Positions 42,550 through 51,887 are shown, numbered from the stretch's first letter. The stretch is 64,000 nt of DNA from Tellurirhabdus rosea (GCF_026278345.1 NZ_CP111085.1:3489501-3553500), one strand, 5' to 3'. A program made the numbers and translations. The notes: generated by a model not told the origin, from the sequence alone.

Positions 42550-43296
42550 CTAAGCTCTCTGCTCGCGCAGGAGTTTGTTCGCGTAGATGAATTCGTTCAG
42601 TTCCGGGACGCTGGACTGCGTCAGGCTGCCGCTGTTGCCTTCCCAGAGTTTCTTGCCCTGATAAAGGAACATGATCTTCTCGCCGATTTCCATCATGGAG
42701 TTCATGTCGTGCGTGATGACCACCGTCGTGATCTGAAACTCATCGGTGATTTCCCGGACCAGCTGGTCGATCTTGATGGCGGTCAGCGGGTCAAGCCCTG
42801 AATTCGGCTCATCGACAAACAGGTATTTGGGGTTCATCACGATGGCCCGGGCAATGCCCACGCGCTTTTTCATCCCGCCGCTGATTTCCGACGGCATCCG
42901 CTGGCCTGCTCCTTCCAGGCCCACCCGCTGCAGACAGAATTCGGCCCGTTCCAGCTTTTCGGCGGAGGACATTCCCGTCAGCATGTCGAGCGGAAACTGG
43001 ACGTTTTCGAGCACCGTCTTCGAGTCGAAAAGGGCCCCGCCCTGAAACAGCACGCCCATCTCGCGGCGGATTGCCTTCTGCGTTTCTTCGTCGCCGTTCA
43101 GAAAACTGCGGCCGTCGTAGAGGACCTCGCCTTCTTCGGGCGTAATGAGGCCAATCATGCATTTCAGCAGGACGCTTTTTCCCGTACCGCTGCCGCCAAT
43201 GATCAGGCTGGTATCGCCGGGCGCAAACGTCCCCGACACGCCCGCCAGAATGGTCCGGTTGCCGAATGTTTTATGGATATTTTTTATTTCAATCAT
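42550..43296 (-). CDS. ABC transporter ATPase, MlaF-like
   Basis: A 248-aa ATPase: Walker A IIGGSGTGKSVLLK near residue 32, Q-loop region FQGGALFDS, signature EISGGMKKRVGIARAI near 137, Walker B YLFVDEPNSGLDPLT near 157 and H-loop VITHDMNS. This is the MlaF-type ATPase for phospholipid or lipid trafficking between membranes. The MlaE-like permease gene lies upstream with an 88-bp gap filled by a heptamer repeat. No MlaD (MCE) gene is adjacent. Confidence 0.93.
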   Translation of the reverse strand: MIEIKNIHKTFGNRTILAGVSGTFAPGDTSLIIGGSGTGKSVLLKCMIGLITPEEGEVLYDGRSFLNGDEETQKAIRREMGVLFQGGALFDSKTVLENVQFPLDMLTGMSSAEKLERAEFCLQRVGLEGAGQRMPSEISGGMKKRVGIARAIVMNPKYLFVDEPNSGLDPLTAIKIDQLVREITDEFQITTVVITHDMNSMMEIGEKIMFLYQGKKLWEGNSGSLTQSSVPELNEFIYANKLLREQRA

Positions 43297-43299
43297 AAA

Positions 43300-43388
43300 G
43301 CGATAGGCAGTGGTCAGTGACTAGTGGTTAGTGGACAGTGGCTGCGCCGGTTCCTGACTAAGTGGAACCACTGTCCACTAGCCACTAT
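43300..43388. repeat. Heptamer-ladder inverted repeat, TAGTGG class
   Basis: Perfect 7-nt steps CAGTGGT CAGTGAC TAGTGGT TAGTGGA CAGTGGC on the left; right arm CCACTGT CCACTAG CCACTA, enclosing GCGCCGGTTCC. The TAG stop of the permease gene (43385-43387) is one of the repeat units. Confidence 0.8.
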
Positions 43389-44113
43389 AAAAGTAACTGC
43401 GCCAGTAAAAAGTCGGCGGCCAGTACGGCAATACAACTGTTTGTTACGGCAGATGTTGACGCCTGGCCCACTTCCAGTGCCCCGCCGGAGGTGTAATAGC
43501 CCTTGAAAGCGGAAATGGTGGAAATCAGAAAGGCGAAAACGACCGATTTGATCAGCGCAAAAATGACCCCGAACGGCTTAAAGTCCGAGCGCAGGCCGTA
43601 GATGTAGTCTTCAGGCGTGATGATGTCGGCCAGCGTACCCGCCAGATACCCGCCATAAATGGACAGAAATCCGGACAGAATCACGAGCATCGGGAACATG
43701 ATGATGGCGGCCACCACTTTGGGCAGCACCAGATACGAGGTCGAGTTGATGCCCATTACTTCGAGCGCATCAATCTGCTCCGTGATGCGCATGGTGCCGA
43801 TGCCCCCGGCAATGTTGGAGCCGACTTTACCCGCCAGCACCACGGAGGTGATGGTCGGAGCCAGTTCGAGAATGGTCATGTCGCGGACAATCACAGCAAT
43901 GATGGACAACGGAATCAGCGGACTCACCAGGTTGTAGGCCGTCTGCACGCAGCTAACCGCTCCGATAAAGGTCGAAACGATGGAGACGATGAAAACCGAG
44001 TTGATGCCGATGGAAACGCACTCGTCTATGACTAACCCAATATACACGCCGAACTTCTCGCGATTGCGGAACAGCGTGCCCAGGAAAATGAAATAACGTC
44101 CGAGATTATGCAT
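43385..44113 (-). CDS. ABC transporter permease, MlaE-like
   Basis: A 242-aa MlaE-family permease with about five transmembrane helices. The family text LVLAGKVGSNIAGGIGTMRITEQIDALEVMG is clear by parts (GKVGSNIAGGIGTMR; EQIDALEVMG near residue 110), and YLVLPKVVAAIIMFPML follows. It works with the MlaF-like ATPase encoded next on the same strand. Its stop codon is supplied by a heptamer repeat unit, so the repeat appears to sit inside this operon. Confidence 0.93.
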   Translation of the reverse strand: MHNLGRYFIFLGTLFRNREKFGVYIGLVIDECVSIGINSVFIVSIVSTFIGAVSCVQTAYNLVSPLIPLSIIAVIVRDMTILELAPTITSVVLAGKVGSNIAGGIGTMRITEQIDALEVMGINSTSYLVLPKVVAAIIMFPMLVILSGFLSIYGGYLAGTLADIITPEDYIYGLRSDFKPFGVIFALIKSVVFAFLISTISAFKGYYTSGGALEVGQASTSAVTNSCIAVLAADFLLAQLLL

Positions 44114-44188
44114 GGAAAGTTGTCAAAACTACCGTAAAGATAGTGTGCTTTTCATGCGTATCTTGCCAACACTATACGATTTTACCTT

Positions 44189-44923
44189 ATGAATCCATTG
44201 ATAGTGGTTACCGGCGCTACAAAAGGCATTGGTCGGGCAGTGGTTGAAACCTTCATGACGGGCGGCTATGACGCCGTCGTCTGTGCCCGCAGCGAGGAAG
44301 ACCTCAGCCGGATGAGCGAGGAACTGACCGAACTGATGGAAACCCTGAGCGACGACCCGGACGAGCGCCCTAAACTCCATACTCTGCAGGCCGACGTGTC
44401 GAAGCGGGCCGATCTTGACCGTTTTGTTCATTTTGTCCACTCCCTCGAACGGCCGGTAGACGTGCTGGTCAATAATGCCGGTGTGTTTCTGCCCGGACAA
44501 ATCCACAACGAAGCGGAAGGCACGCTGGAAACGCAGATGGAAACCAACCTCTACAGCGTATACCACCTGACGCGCGGCCTGCTGAGCGGCATGATGGAAC
44601 GGCAGCGGGGCCATATTTTTATGATGGGGTCCACCGCCAGCATCACCGCCTATCCCAACGGCGGCTCCTACTGCATCTCCAAATTTGCCCTCATGGGCCT
44701 CACCAAAGTCCTGCGCGAAGAACTCAAACCGCATGGCGTCAAAGTAACCATTCTCCTGCCCGGCGCCACCCTGACCAACAGCTGGGCCGGGACCAACCTG
44801 CCCGAATCCCGGTTCATGGAAGCCGAAGACGTCGCCAGTGTCATCTGGTCGGCCTGCCACCTCTCGGCCGGGGCGGTGGTGGAAGAAATCCTGTTACGGC
44901 CGCAGTTGGGGGATATAAAATGA
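44189..44923 (+). CDS. SDR-family short-chain dehydrogenase
   Basis: A 244-aa NAD(P)-binding Rossmann protein: cofactor motif VTGATKGIGRAV at residue 7, NNAGVFLPG near 92, catalytic Ser in MGSTAS and YCISK near 156-160. Substrate unknown. ATG 44189 directly precedes the cofactor motif. Divergent from the Mla-type operon and followed 90 bp later by the ROK kinase gene. Confidence 0.9.
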   Translation: MNPLIVVTGATKGIGRAVVETFMTGGYDAVVCARSEEDLSRMSEELTELMETLSDDPDERPKLHTLQADVSKRADLDRFVHFVHSLERPVDVLVNNAGVFLPGQIHNEAEGTLETQMETNLYSVYHLTRGLLSGMMERQRGHIFMMGSTASITAYPNGGSYCISKFALMGLTKVLREELKPHGVKVTILLPGATLTNSWAGTNLPESRFMEAEDVASVIWSACHLSAGAVVEEILLRPQLGDIK

Positions 44924-45014
44924 GACTTACGGCTGACTTTCGTATCTTGCGCCCTCATTAACTGCATTGAGCTACAGAAACTAACTTTTCACTATAACAT
45001 CTTACCAATTTTTA

Positions 45015-45929
45015 ATGGAGCCTGAACAGTATCTGGGGATTGACGTGGGAGGTACCAACGTCAAGATGGGCATTGTTGATGCGAAAACCGGTAAAATTTC
45101 CAACTTCTACAGCCACGACACTACCAGCTGGCGCGAATCCGGGCACTTTGTCGATCGTTTTGGAGACGCCATCGCGCTGCAGCTTTACGGCAACAAGGAA
45201 GTGAAAAAAGTGGGCATCGGTCTGCCGGGAATGATTAACCGCGACCGGACGACACCGCTGGAAATTACGGCTATTCCCGAGCTGGACGGCGTTCCGCTGG
45301 TTGCCACTCTGAGCAAACGCTTCCCCGGTATTCAGTTCTTTCTGGAGAACGACGCCAACGCGGCGGCGCTGGGTGAGTTTTATTTCGCTCAGGAAAAAAT
45401 CAACGAAAATTATATTTTCATCACGCTCGGAACCGGAGTCGGCGGTGCCGCCATCATCAACCGGAAGGTCTTTCTGGGCGGCGACGGCAACGCGATGGAA
45501 CCCGGACACATTCCTTCCCGGAACGGGCGCGTGCTCGAACGCAACATCGGTAAAAAAGAACTGCTGGATCTGGCCAACGTCCGCCGGGCCGAATTTAAGG
45601 GCTCGACTACCTTACCCACCGACGGCAGCATCTCTACCACGGGCCTGGTGGCGGCAGCGGCCGAAGGCGATGAACTGGCGATGAATATCTGGGAAGAAGT
45701 GGGAGAGATGCTCGGCGACGGGCTCGTCTCGCTCGTCCGGATTCTGGACATCAAACTCATCCTGATCGGCGGCGGACTTTCGGCTTCCTACGACTACATT
45801 CTGCCCGCCGTGCAGAAACAGCTGAACTACTGGCTGACCCCGTACTACCTCAAAGACCTCGACCTCAAGCGGGCCACGCTGGGCAACGATGCCGGTCTGC
45901 TCGGCGCCGCGTCGCTTTGTTTTGAATGA
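45015..45929 (+). CDS. ROK-family sugar kinase
   Basis: 304 aa. ATP-binding motif GIDVGGTNVKMGIVD at residue 7, the catalytic region ENDANAAALGEF near 116, TLGTGVGGAAIINRK near 138, and the C-terminal adenosine motif LIGGGLSASYD. The usual CXCGXXGCXE zinc motif of many ROK proteins is not visible; the region reads EPGHIPSRNGRVLERNIG. This places it in the PPGK/glucokinase-like branch without the zinc site (inference). The TGA stop (TTTGAATGA) is part of the following heptamer repeat. Confidence 0.88.
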   Translation: MEPEQYLGIDVGGTNVKMGIVDAKTGKISNFYSHDTTSWRESGHFVDRFGDAIALQLYGNKEVKKVGIGLPGMINRDRTTPLEITAIPELDGVPLVATLSKRFPGIQFFLENDANAAALGEFYFAQEKINENYIFITLGTGVGGAAIINRKVFLGGDGNAMEPGHIPSRNGRVLERNIGKKELLDLANVRRAEFKGSTTLPTDGSISTTGLVAAAAEGDELAMNIWEEVGEMLGDGLVSLVRILDIKLILIGGGLSASYDYILPAVQKQLNYWLTPYYLKDLDLKRATLGNDAGLLGAASLCFE

Positions 45930-46008
45930 TTGAATGATTGATTGACTGAATGACTGAGAAGAAAAGCGGCGCAATTCAGTCATTCAGTCAATCAATCATT
46001 CAATAAAA
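45922..46008. repeat. Heptamer-ladder inverted repeat, TGAATGA class
   Basis: TTGAATG ATTGAAT GATTGAT TGACTGA ATGACTG on the left and the inverse on the right, around AAGCGGCGC. It supplies the stop codons of both convergent neighbours: TGA of the ROK gene and TGA of murB. Confidence 0.85.
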
Positions 46009-47024
46009 TTCACCTCCGGCGTCAGGCGGATGCCGAACTGCTCGGCTACCGAAGTCTGGACATTTTTCGCCAGGGCTTTGATTTCTTCGCCGGTGGCGCC
46101 GCCGTGGTTGACCAGCACCAGGGCCTGTTTGGCGTGAACGCCCGTGTTGCCCACGCGCTTGCCTTTCCAGCCGCAGCGCTCGATGAGCCAGCCGGCTGGC
46201 ACTTTGACCGCCGCCTCGCCGATCGGGTAGCCGGGCATGTCGGGGTGCTGCGCTTTCAGCTGGTCAAACTGTTCTTTCGGAATTTCCGGATTTTTGAAAA
46301 AACTGCCCGCATTACCGATCTGGGCGGGGTCGGGGAGCTTGCTGCGGCGGATGCGGACAACGGCCTCGCTGATAGCCTGGATGGTCAGGTCGTCGTGGGA
46401 GATACCCATCTCGGCGAGCGTTTCCTGAATGGCCCCGTAAGACGTATGGAACGTCGGGGTTTTGTCGAGCCGGAAAGTAACGTGCGTAATGATGTAGAGT
46501 CCTTTGGCTTCGTGCTTGAAAATACTCTCGCGGTACCCGAACCGGCAGTCGGCATGGCGGAACGTCCGGACTTCGCCCGTGTTCATGTTCAGGGCTTCGA
46601 GTTCTTCAAAAGCCTGCTCAACCTCAACGCCATAGGCGCCAATGTTCTGCATCGGGGCCGCCCCGACCGTGCCCGGAATGAGGGACAGATTTTCGAGTCC
46701 GGCCAGATTGTTGCGGACACAGAACTGCACAAACTGGTGCCAGTTTTCACCGGCTCCGGCCCGGACGTAAACGTGCAGATCGTCTTCGCGGAGAACATCA
46801 ATGCCGGAGATACTGTTTTTAACAACGAGTCCGTCGAAATTCCGCGTCAGCAGAATGTTGCTGCCGCCGCCCAGAATCAGCTTCGGTATAGTCAGAAATT
46901 CGGAGAGCTGGAGCAGGGTCTGCAAATCTTCGCGACTTTCAATTTCTACCCAGTAACGGGCTTTGGCGTCGATGCCGAAGGTATTATATGGTTTGAGCGA
47001 AACGTGACTCTGGATGCTTAGCAT
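45996..47024 (-). CDS. murB: UDP-N-acetylmuramate dehydrogenase
   Basis: 342 aa, reduces UDP-GlcNAc-enolpyruvate in peptidoglycan synthesis; FAD enzyme. Text typical of MurB: LKPYNTFGID at residue 10, LGGGSNILLTRNFDG near 53, SLIPGTVGAAPMQNIGAYG near 119, and GNAGSFFKNPEIP with the catalytic Ser near 237, then GYPIGEAAVKVPAGWLIE. It is of the E. coli-type (type I) length. The stop lies in a heptamer repeat (ATTGAATGA), so the last residues FIE may be repeat-derived. Confidence 0.96.
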   Translation of the reverse strand: MLSIQSHVSLKPYNTFGIDAKARYWVEIESREDLQTLLQLSEFLTIPKLILGGGSNILLTRNFDGLVVKNSISGIDVLREDDLHVYVRAGAGENWHQFVQFCVRNNLAGLENLSLIPGTVGAAPMQNIGAYGVEVEQAFEELEALNMNTGEVRTFRHADCRFGYRESIFKHEAKGLYIITHVTFRLDKTPTFHTSYGAIQETLAEMGISHDDLTIQAISEAVVRIRRSKLPDPAQIGNAGSFFKNPEIPKEQFDQLKAQHPDMPGYPIGEAAVKVPAGWLIERCGWKGKRVGNTGVHAKQALVLVNHGGATGEEIKALAKNVQTSVAEQFGIRLTPEVNFIE

Positions 47025-47109
47025 AGGGTAAATTCAATCCGGAATCAAAGGTACATAAAAGCCGACAATCCTGACATTTTCGGAGGAAAGGGACCTTCGC
47101 TAACGAAAA

Positions 47110-47140
47110 TTGCTCAAACGGCAGATACTTACTATGTTTG
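47110..47140 (+). promoter_or_regulatory. Promoter of the SPOR-like lipoprotein gene
   Basis: TTG at 47110-47112, 20-nt spacer and TATGTTTG at 47133-47140, 10 bp before ATG 47151. The very short leader would leave only a few untranslated bases. Confidence 0.65.
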
Positions 47141-47150
47141 TACGAAAGTC

Positions 47151-47750
47151 ATGAACACAAAAAAGCTGTCTTGCGGACGAAATACGCTTCTCAGTGGCCT
47201 GCTTGCCTGTCTGCTGGCCGCTGGCGTCAGTTCGTGTGCCTCCTCGAAAGGGGCCGCCTCCGGAGGCGCTTCTTCCGAAGAATATAATTCTTTTAATGAC
47301 GATCTGACGGCGGTGCGTCCCCGGTACGAAGCGCCGGCACGACCCGCTATCCCGGCTGCCCGTCCCGCAACGCCCGCCGACAGGCCCGTTCCGACAAAGC
47401 GACAGCTGCCCTCGGCCACGGCCCTGCACATCAACAAGCGGCTGGACGCCGTGCTGGATACCATCTCCCGCAACAACCGCTCTATTCGCTACGCACCCGG
47501 CTTCCGCATTCAGGTTTATGTGGGAAGCGAGCGAAACCGCGTTGACCAGGCCAAGGTGATGTCGTACCAGAATTTTCCCGAGTTAAACCCGTACCTGACT
47601 TATAATCAGCCGACGTATCGGTTAAAAGTGGGTGACTTCATGCGTCGTATGGATGCAGAACGTTACCTGTCCCAGATTCGCCAGCAGTTTCCCTCGGCAA
47701 CCATGCTGGCCGATAAGGTGGACATCCGCAGAAGTTTGCTAATTAAATAA
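47151..47750 (+). CDS. SPOR-like lipoprotein
   Basis: 199 aa. A lipoprotein signal with lipobox GVSSCAS (Cys at about residue 26) is followed by a Pro/Ala/Arg-rich linker (residues 60-85). The C-terminal domain (GFRIQVYVGSERNRVDQAKVM, YRLKVGDFMRRMDAERYLSQI) has the SPOR fold pattern that binds denuded peptidoglycan. It may act in cell-wall or division functions. Named by pattern; the linker length is unusual but plausible. Confidence 0.75.
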   Translation: MNTKKLSCGRNTLLSGLLACLLAAGVSSCASSKGAASGGASSEEYNSFNDDLTAVRPRYEAPARPAIPAARPATPADRPVPTKRQLPSATALHINKRLDAVLDTISRNNRSIRYAPGFRIQVYVGSERNRVDQAKVMSYQNFPELNPYLTYNQPTYRLKVGDFMRRMDAERYLSQIRQQFPSATMLADKVDIRRSLLIK

Positions 47751-47785
47751 TAATTAATGCGTTAGCTACATTCGCCAGATTGCCT

Positions 47786-47793
47786 TAAATTTG
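47786..47793 (+). promoter_or_regulatory. -7 box upstream of gmd
   Basis: TAAATTTG fits TAnnTTTG, 45 bp before ATG 47838; no convincing -33 element was identified. Confidence 0.4.
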
Positions 47794-47837
47794 GAGGTCT
47801 GTACTTAACGTTATACAATCCTTTTCAATTTATTTGC

Positions 47838-48950
47838 ATGAAAAAAGCGCTGATTACCGGTATCACCGGTCAGGACGGGGCGTATCTGGCAGAATTGCTG
47901 CTGGCCAAAGGATACGAAGTCCACGGGATTAAACGCCGCTCCTCCCTCTTCAACACCCAGCGGATCGATCACCTCTACGAAGACCCGCACGAGAAAGACG
48001 TTCACTTCAAGCTCCACTACGGCGACCTGTCGGACTCCGCCAACATCATCCGGATCATTCAGGAAGTGCAGCCCAACGAAATTTATAACCTCGGTGCCAT
48101 GTCGCACGTACGGGTGAGCTTCGACGAGCCGGAATACACCGCCCAGGTCGATGGCATTGGTACGCTGCGTATCCTGGAGGCCGTTCGCCTGCTTGGTCTG
48201 ACGGAAAAAACGAAAATCTATCAGGCGTCCACTTCCGAACTGTACGGTGGTGTGCAGGGACATGCCCAGTCGGAGCTGACGCCGTTTTATCCCCGTTCGC
48301 CGTATGCCGTTGCCAAACTTTACGGCTACTGGATTACGGTCAACTACCGGGAGGCTTACAACATGTTTGCCGTCAACGGAATTCTGTTTAACCACGAATC
48401 CCCGCTCCGCGGCGAGACGTTCGTAACGCGGAAAATCACCCGCGCCGTAGCCCGGATTGCGCTCGGGTTGCAGGACAAAATCTACCTCGGCAACCTCGAT
48501 GCGCAGCGCGACTGGGGCCACGCCAAGGATTATGTAGAAGCCATGTGGCTGATTCTGCAACAGGATACGCCGGAAGATTACGTTATCGCAACGGGCCAGA
48601 CGACCCGCATCCGCGATTTTGTCCGGATGGCGTTTGCCGAAGTTGGCGTAGAACTGGATTTCCGCGGCGAAGGAGCCGATGAGAAAGGCTACGTCGTCAG
48701 CGCAAGCAACCCGGACTTCGCGCTCGAAGTTGGCAAGGAAGTGGTCTGCATCGACGAGCGTTATTTCCGCCCGACAGAGGTAGACCTGCTGCTCGGCGAC
48801 CCGACCAAGGCCATGACCCAGCTCGGCTGGAAACCCAAGTACGACCTGAAAGCCCTCGTGCAGGAAATGGTTGCCGCCGACGTGGACCTCTTCAAGCGCG
48901 ATCAAATCCTGGAGCGTAGCGGCCACCGCGTCCCGAATTATTTCGAATAA
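47838..48950 (+). CDS. gmd: GDP-mannose 4,6-dehydratase
   Basis: 370 aa SDR-type enzyme forming GDP-4-keto-6-deoxymannose, the precursor of GDP-fucose, rhamnose or perosamine. The start [20 protein letters not shown] with the TGxTGQDG loop, [16 protein letters not shown], catalytic Thr region [11 protein letters not shown] and YxxxK in [12 protein letters not shown] are all typical of Gmd. [16 protein letters not shown] also matches. It supports O-antigen or exopolysaccharide synthesis. Ends at a strong shared terminator. Confidence 0.97.
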   Translation: MKKALITGITGQDGAYLAELLLAKGYEVHGIKRRSSLFNTQRIDHLYEDPHEKDVHFKLHYGDLSDSANIIRIIQEVQPNEIYNLGAMSHVRVSFDEPEYTAQVDGIGTLRILEAVRLLGLTEKTKIYQASTSELYGGVQGHAQSELTPFYPRSPYAVAKLYGYWITVNYREAYNMFAVNGILFNHESPLRGETFVTRKITRAVARIALGLQDKIYLGNLDAQRDWGHAKDYVEAMWLILQQDTPEDYVIATGQTTRIRDFVRMAFAEVGVELDFRGEGADEKGYVVSASNPDFALEVGKEVVCIDERYFRPTEVDLLLGDPTKAMTQLGWKPKYDLKALVQEMVAADVDLFKRDQILERSGHRVPNYFE

Positions 48951-49000
48951 GCCGTAAAGCACCGAACGCCCCAAGTCCTAAAGATGCTTTACAAAACATA

Positions 49001-49034
49001 AAAAGCCCGGTCGCATATCGCGACCGGGCTTTTA
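49001..49034. terminator. Bidirectional terminator between gmd and the protease gene
   Basis: AAAAGCCCGGTCGC / GCGACCGGGCTTTT, 14-bp perfect stem. Confidence 0.92.
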
Positions 49035-49063
49035 CTTTATTCAGGTATGCGAATGAGTCTTAC

Positions 49064-50578
49064 TTAGACCGGCACCGCGTAGTAGTACATCCGGGAGCTG
49101 TTCGGATAAACACCGATCAGCATCAGCCCTTCGCCTTCCCGCACACCGGCCATAGCCGCCTGCAGTTCTTTCACGGTCCGGATATTTTTGCCGTTGGCTT
49201 TGACGATGATGAAGCCTTCCTCCACATCCGTGTCGGCGAGCTTTCCGTCGTAAATCCGCTTGATGCGGACTCCGCCGTTGATGCCCAGCCGCTTGGCGTC
49301 AGCCGCGGTCAGGTCTTCGAAGTCAGCGCCCAGCGCTTTCAGCGACGAGGGAGCCGAGGCCGTAGCGTCTTCCCGACGGATTACGTCGCGGCCACCGTTC
49401 CGGTTGCGCAGTTCCACTTTCACGTCGCGGAGGTCGCCGCCACGGTTAACGGTCACGTTGATGATGTCGCCCGGACGACGACGGCCGATGATTTCGCGCA
49501 TCTGAGCGTCCGAATCGACGTTCTGGCCTTCCATCTTCACAATCACGTCGCCTTTCTTCAGGCCGGCAGCGGCGGCAGCACCGCCTTCAACCACTTCGTT
49601 GATGTAGATACCGCGACCTACACGGGCTTTCAGTTCCTGCGCCCGGCCGCTGTTTAGCTCAACCGGAATGATGCCCAGATAACCACGCTGTACGTTGCCG
49701 TATTTCAGCAGGTCAGCCGATACTTTCTTCACCAGCGATACCGGAACGGCAAAACCGTAGCCGCTGTAATAACCCGTTGCCGAGGCGATAGCCGTGTTGA
49801 TGCCGACTAGTTCGCCGCGCAGGTTAACCAGCGCACCGCCCGAGTTACCGGGGTTGATGGCCGCGTCCGTCTGGATGAACGATTCTACCGGAGAGTCCGG
49901 CTTCGGATCGTTCTGGTCGATGTTCTGGTCCAGGATACCAATGCGACGTCCTTTGGCACTCACGATCCCCGCCGTAACGGTTGATTCCAAGTCAAGCGGA
50001 TAACCCACGGCCAGTACCCATTCACCCAGTTTGAGGGCGTCGGAATCACCCAGGGTGATAGACGGCAGGTTGGAAGCACTGATCTGAACCACGGCAAGGT
50101 CGGTCAGCGGGTCGGTGCCGATTACTTTGGCCTTGAAGCTGCGCTTGTCGGACAGGATCACTTCCACTTCTTCGGCGCCCTGTACCACGTGGTTGTTCGT
50201 GACGATATAACCATCCTTGCTGATGATCACCCCCGAGCCGGATGCCTGACCGCGCTGGCGCTGCGGACGACCGCCCTGACCACCAAATTCATCGCCGAAG
50301 AAGTCCCGAAAAATGTCCGGAATCTGCTGCTGGCGAACGGTACGGGTAATGGTCGTTTTGATGTGCACTACCGCCGGGGTGGCCGCTTCGGCGGCGTACG
50401 TAAAGTCACCCGGTGCGGCGTCGGGACCCGTCAGGGCAGCCAGACGACCAATGGGCGTCGGGGCCGATTCGGTCAGGATAACGTCCTTCTGGTTAAAACC
50501 AAGCAGGTTGTAGGCGGCCAGCGTAACTGCGCTCGAAAGCAGGGCAATCAACGCTAAAACTTTCCAGTTACTTTTCAT
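49064..50578 (-). CDS. DegP/HtrA-type periplasmic serine protease with two PDZ domains
   Basis: 504 aa. An N-terminal signal-anchor lies at residues 8-26. The trypsin-like domain shows the catalytic His in GYIVTNNHVVQGAEEV near residue 133, Asp in DPLTDLAVVQIS near 163 and Ser in INPGNSGGALVN near 242. Two PDZ domains follow (RGYLGIIPVELN..., GADFEDLTAADAKRLG...). It degrades or refolds misfolded envelope proteins. A Gly/Gln/Arg-rich insert (GQGGRPQRQRGQ) precedes the His motif. Single gene with terminator toward gmd; a hairpin lies upstream at 50721. Confidence 0.94.
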   Translation of the reverse strand: MKSNWKVLALIALLSSAVTLAAYNLLGFNQKDVILTESAPTPIGRLAALTGPDAAPGDFTYAAEAATPAVVHIKTTITRTVRQQQIPDIFRDFFGDEFGGQGGRPQRQRGQASGSGVIISKDGYIVTNNHVVQGAEEVEVILSDKRSFKAKVIGTDPLTDLAVVQISASNLPSITLGDSDALKLGEWVLAVGYPLDLESTVTAGIVSAKGRRIGILDQNIDQNDPKPDSPVESFIQTDAAINPGNSGGALVNLRGELVGINTAIASATGYYSGYGFAVPVSLVKKVSADLLKYGNVQRGYLGIIPVELNSGRAQELKARVGRGIYINEVVEGGAAAAAGLKKGDVIVKMEGQNVDSDAQMREIIGRRRPGDIINVTVNRGGDLRDVKVELRNRNGGRDVIRREDATASAPSSLKALGADFEDLTAADAKRLGINGGVRIKRIYDGKLADTDVEEGFIIVKANGKNIRTVKELQAAMAGVREGEGLMLIGVYPNSSRMYYYAVPV

Positions 50579-51122
50579 TTGCTTTTATAAATACGGGTTG
50601 TTCACTGTGTCTGATTCACTCACCAAAATAACGAAAACCGTCCCTCGTAAAATTCTGTCGCGTCATGCAATTAACAAAATTTAACAAGCTTTGTTGGTTC
50701 TCAAAAATTGCAAAGAAAAGAGGTCCGCCGATTTTCCCGGCGGACCTTGAATGATATGGCCGTTTACAGCCGGCTGCTTATCCGATTTGACATCGTCCGG
50801 GGCTCTGAACCGGCCCCGATTGGGTTCACTTTGTGTAGGTCCGCCCCCGTTTGAGTCGCGCTACAGACACTCTATTTGCAACTTATGTACCACACTCGAA
50901 GGAGTTGTTAAACGGGGCATTTTGTCCTGATTTTTGTCATAAAATCGGCGCTCCCGTGTCATTTTGGCATTTTTTCTCTTTTTTTACTGACAGAAAGGAG
51001 AAGTGTGGAGAGAGGACGCGCTTGCCGGATTTGTCCTTAATTTTCCACAATCCGCCACAGCCCGAAATGTCTTGAGAATTAAGTAACTTGGCTCCCGCCT
51101 AATCAAGTTAGCCGTACGCTCT
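50579..51122. other. Non-coding stretch between degP-like and lytTR genes
   Basis: 544 bp with no convincing gene. It holds the isolated terminator-like hairpin at 50711-50747 (minus-strand polarity). A + strand frame at 50851-51075 has no family signal and is not supported. Confidence 0.5.
50711..50747 (-). terminator. Orphan terminator-like hairpin, minus strand
   Basis: AGGTCCGCCG / CGGCGGACCT perfect 10-bp stem with loop ATTTTCC. On the minus strand it is followed by CTTTTCTTTG, while the plus strand lacks a T-run. No minus-strand gene is known to its right before 51122. Confidence 0.6.
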
Positions 51123-51887
51123 ATGAATGTTCTGATTGTGGAAGACGAAGCCCTGGCCGTTCAGAAACTGACAAAACTGCTGAGGGAAACCGCACCGACG
51201 CTGAACGTGGTGGGAGTGACCGATGGCATCGAAACCACGGTCGAATGGCTGACCAGCCACCCGTCGCCCGATCTGATCATGATGGATATTGAGCTTTCGG
51301 ACGGGCAAAGCTTCGAAATCTTCAACCTCGTGGAGGTAGACTGTCCGGTGATTTTCACCACTTCGTACGACGAACACGCTCTGCGCGCCTTCAAAGGCAA
51401 CAGCCTCGACTACCTCCTGAAGCCCATCCGCCGCGACGAACTGGACCAGGCCGTGCAGAAATACCTCCGCATCGCCGCCCGCCGCGTCACTTCCGCCGAT
51501 ATTGGTCACCTGGTTCAGGACTTGCGCAAACAGGGCAGCGGCCATGAGGTCCGGACGCAGTTTCTGGTGCGCGAAGGCCAGCGGCTGATTCCGGTCGAAA
51601 CGGCGCAGATCGTCTGTTTCTACGCCGAAGACGGGCAAACCTACCTGCTCACCCGCAACCGGATTGGGTACACCGTTGAGTACACGCTCGAACAACTGGA
51701 GGAAATGCTGGATGTGACGCAGTTTTTTCGGGTCAACGAACAGTTTATAGTGGCCCAGAGTGCGATCACGGCCACCCATTCCTCGCTGAACGGTAAGCTG
51801 AAACTGGAGCTGAAACCGGGACCGGGCCGCGAGGTGCTGGTGAGTCCCGACCGGGTAGAACGTTTCCGAATCTGGAAAGGAAACTGA
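51123..51887 (+). CDS. LytTR-family response regulator
   Basis: 254 aa: receiver domain (EDEALAVQKL at the start, phospho-acceptor Asp in LIMMDIELSDG near residue 57, FTTSYDEHALRAF, YLLKPI) and a C-terminal LytTR DNA-binding domain (FYAEDGQTYLLTR, FFRVNEQFIV, VSPDRVERFRIWKG). It is partnered with the histidine kinase gene that begins 2 bp later. LytTR systems often control extracellular or cell-wall functions; the target here is unknown. Confidence 0.94.
   Translation: MNVLIVEDEALAVQKLTKLLRETAPTLNVVGVTDGIETTVEWLTSHPSPDLIMMDIELSDGQSFEIFNLVEVDCPVIFTTSYDEHALRAFKGNSLDYLLKPIRRDELDQAVQKYLRIAARRVTSADIGHLVQDLRKQGSGHEVRTQFLVREGQRLIPVETAQIVCFYAEDGQTYLLTRNRIGYTVEYTLEQLEEMLDVTQFFRVNEQFIVAQSAITATHSSLNGKLKLELKPGPGREVLVSPDRVERFRIWKGN

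Noticed and set aside
47811-48974. Minus-strand open frame over gmd
   Set aside because: Antisense shadow; gmd is unambiguous.
50851-51075. 74-aa plus-strand frame before the LytTR gene
   Set aside because: Cys/Phe-rich random-looking text and no conserved motif.
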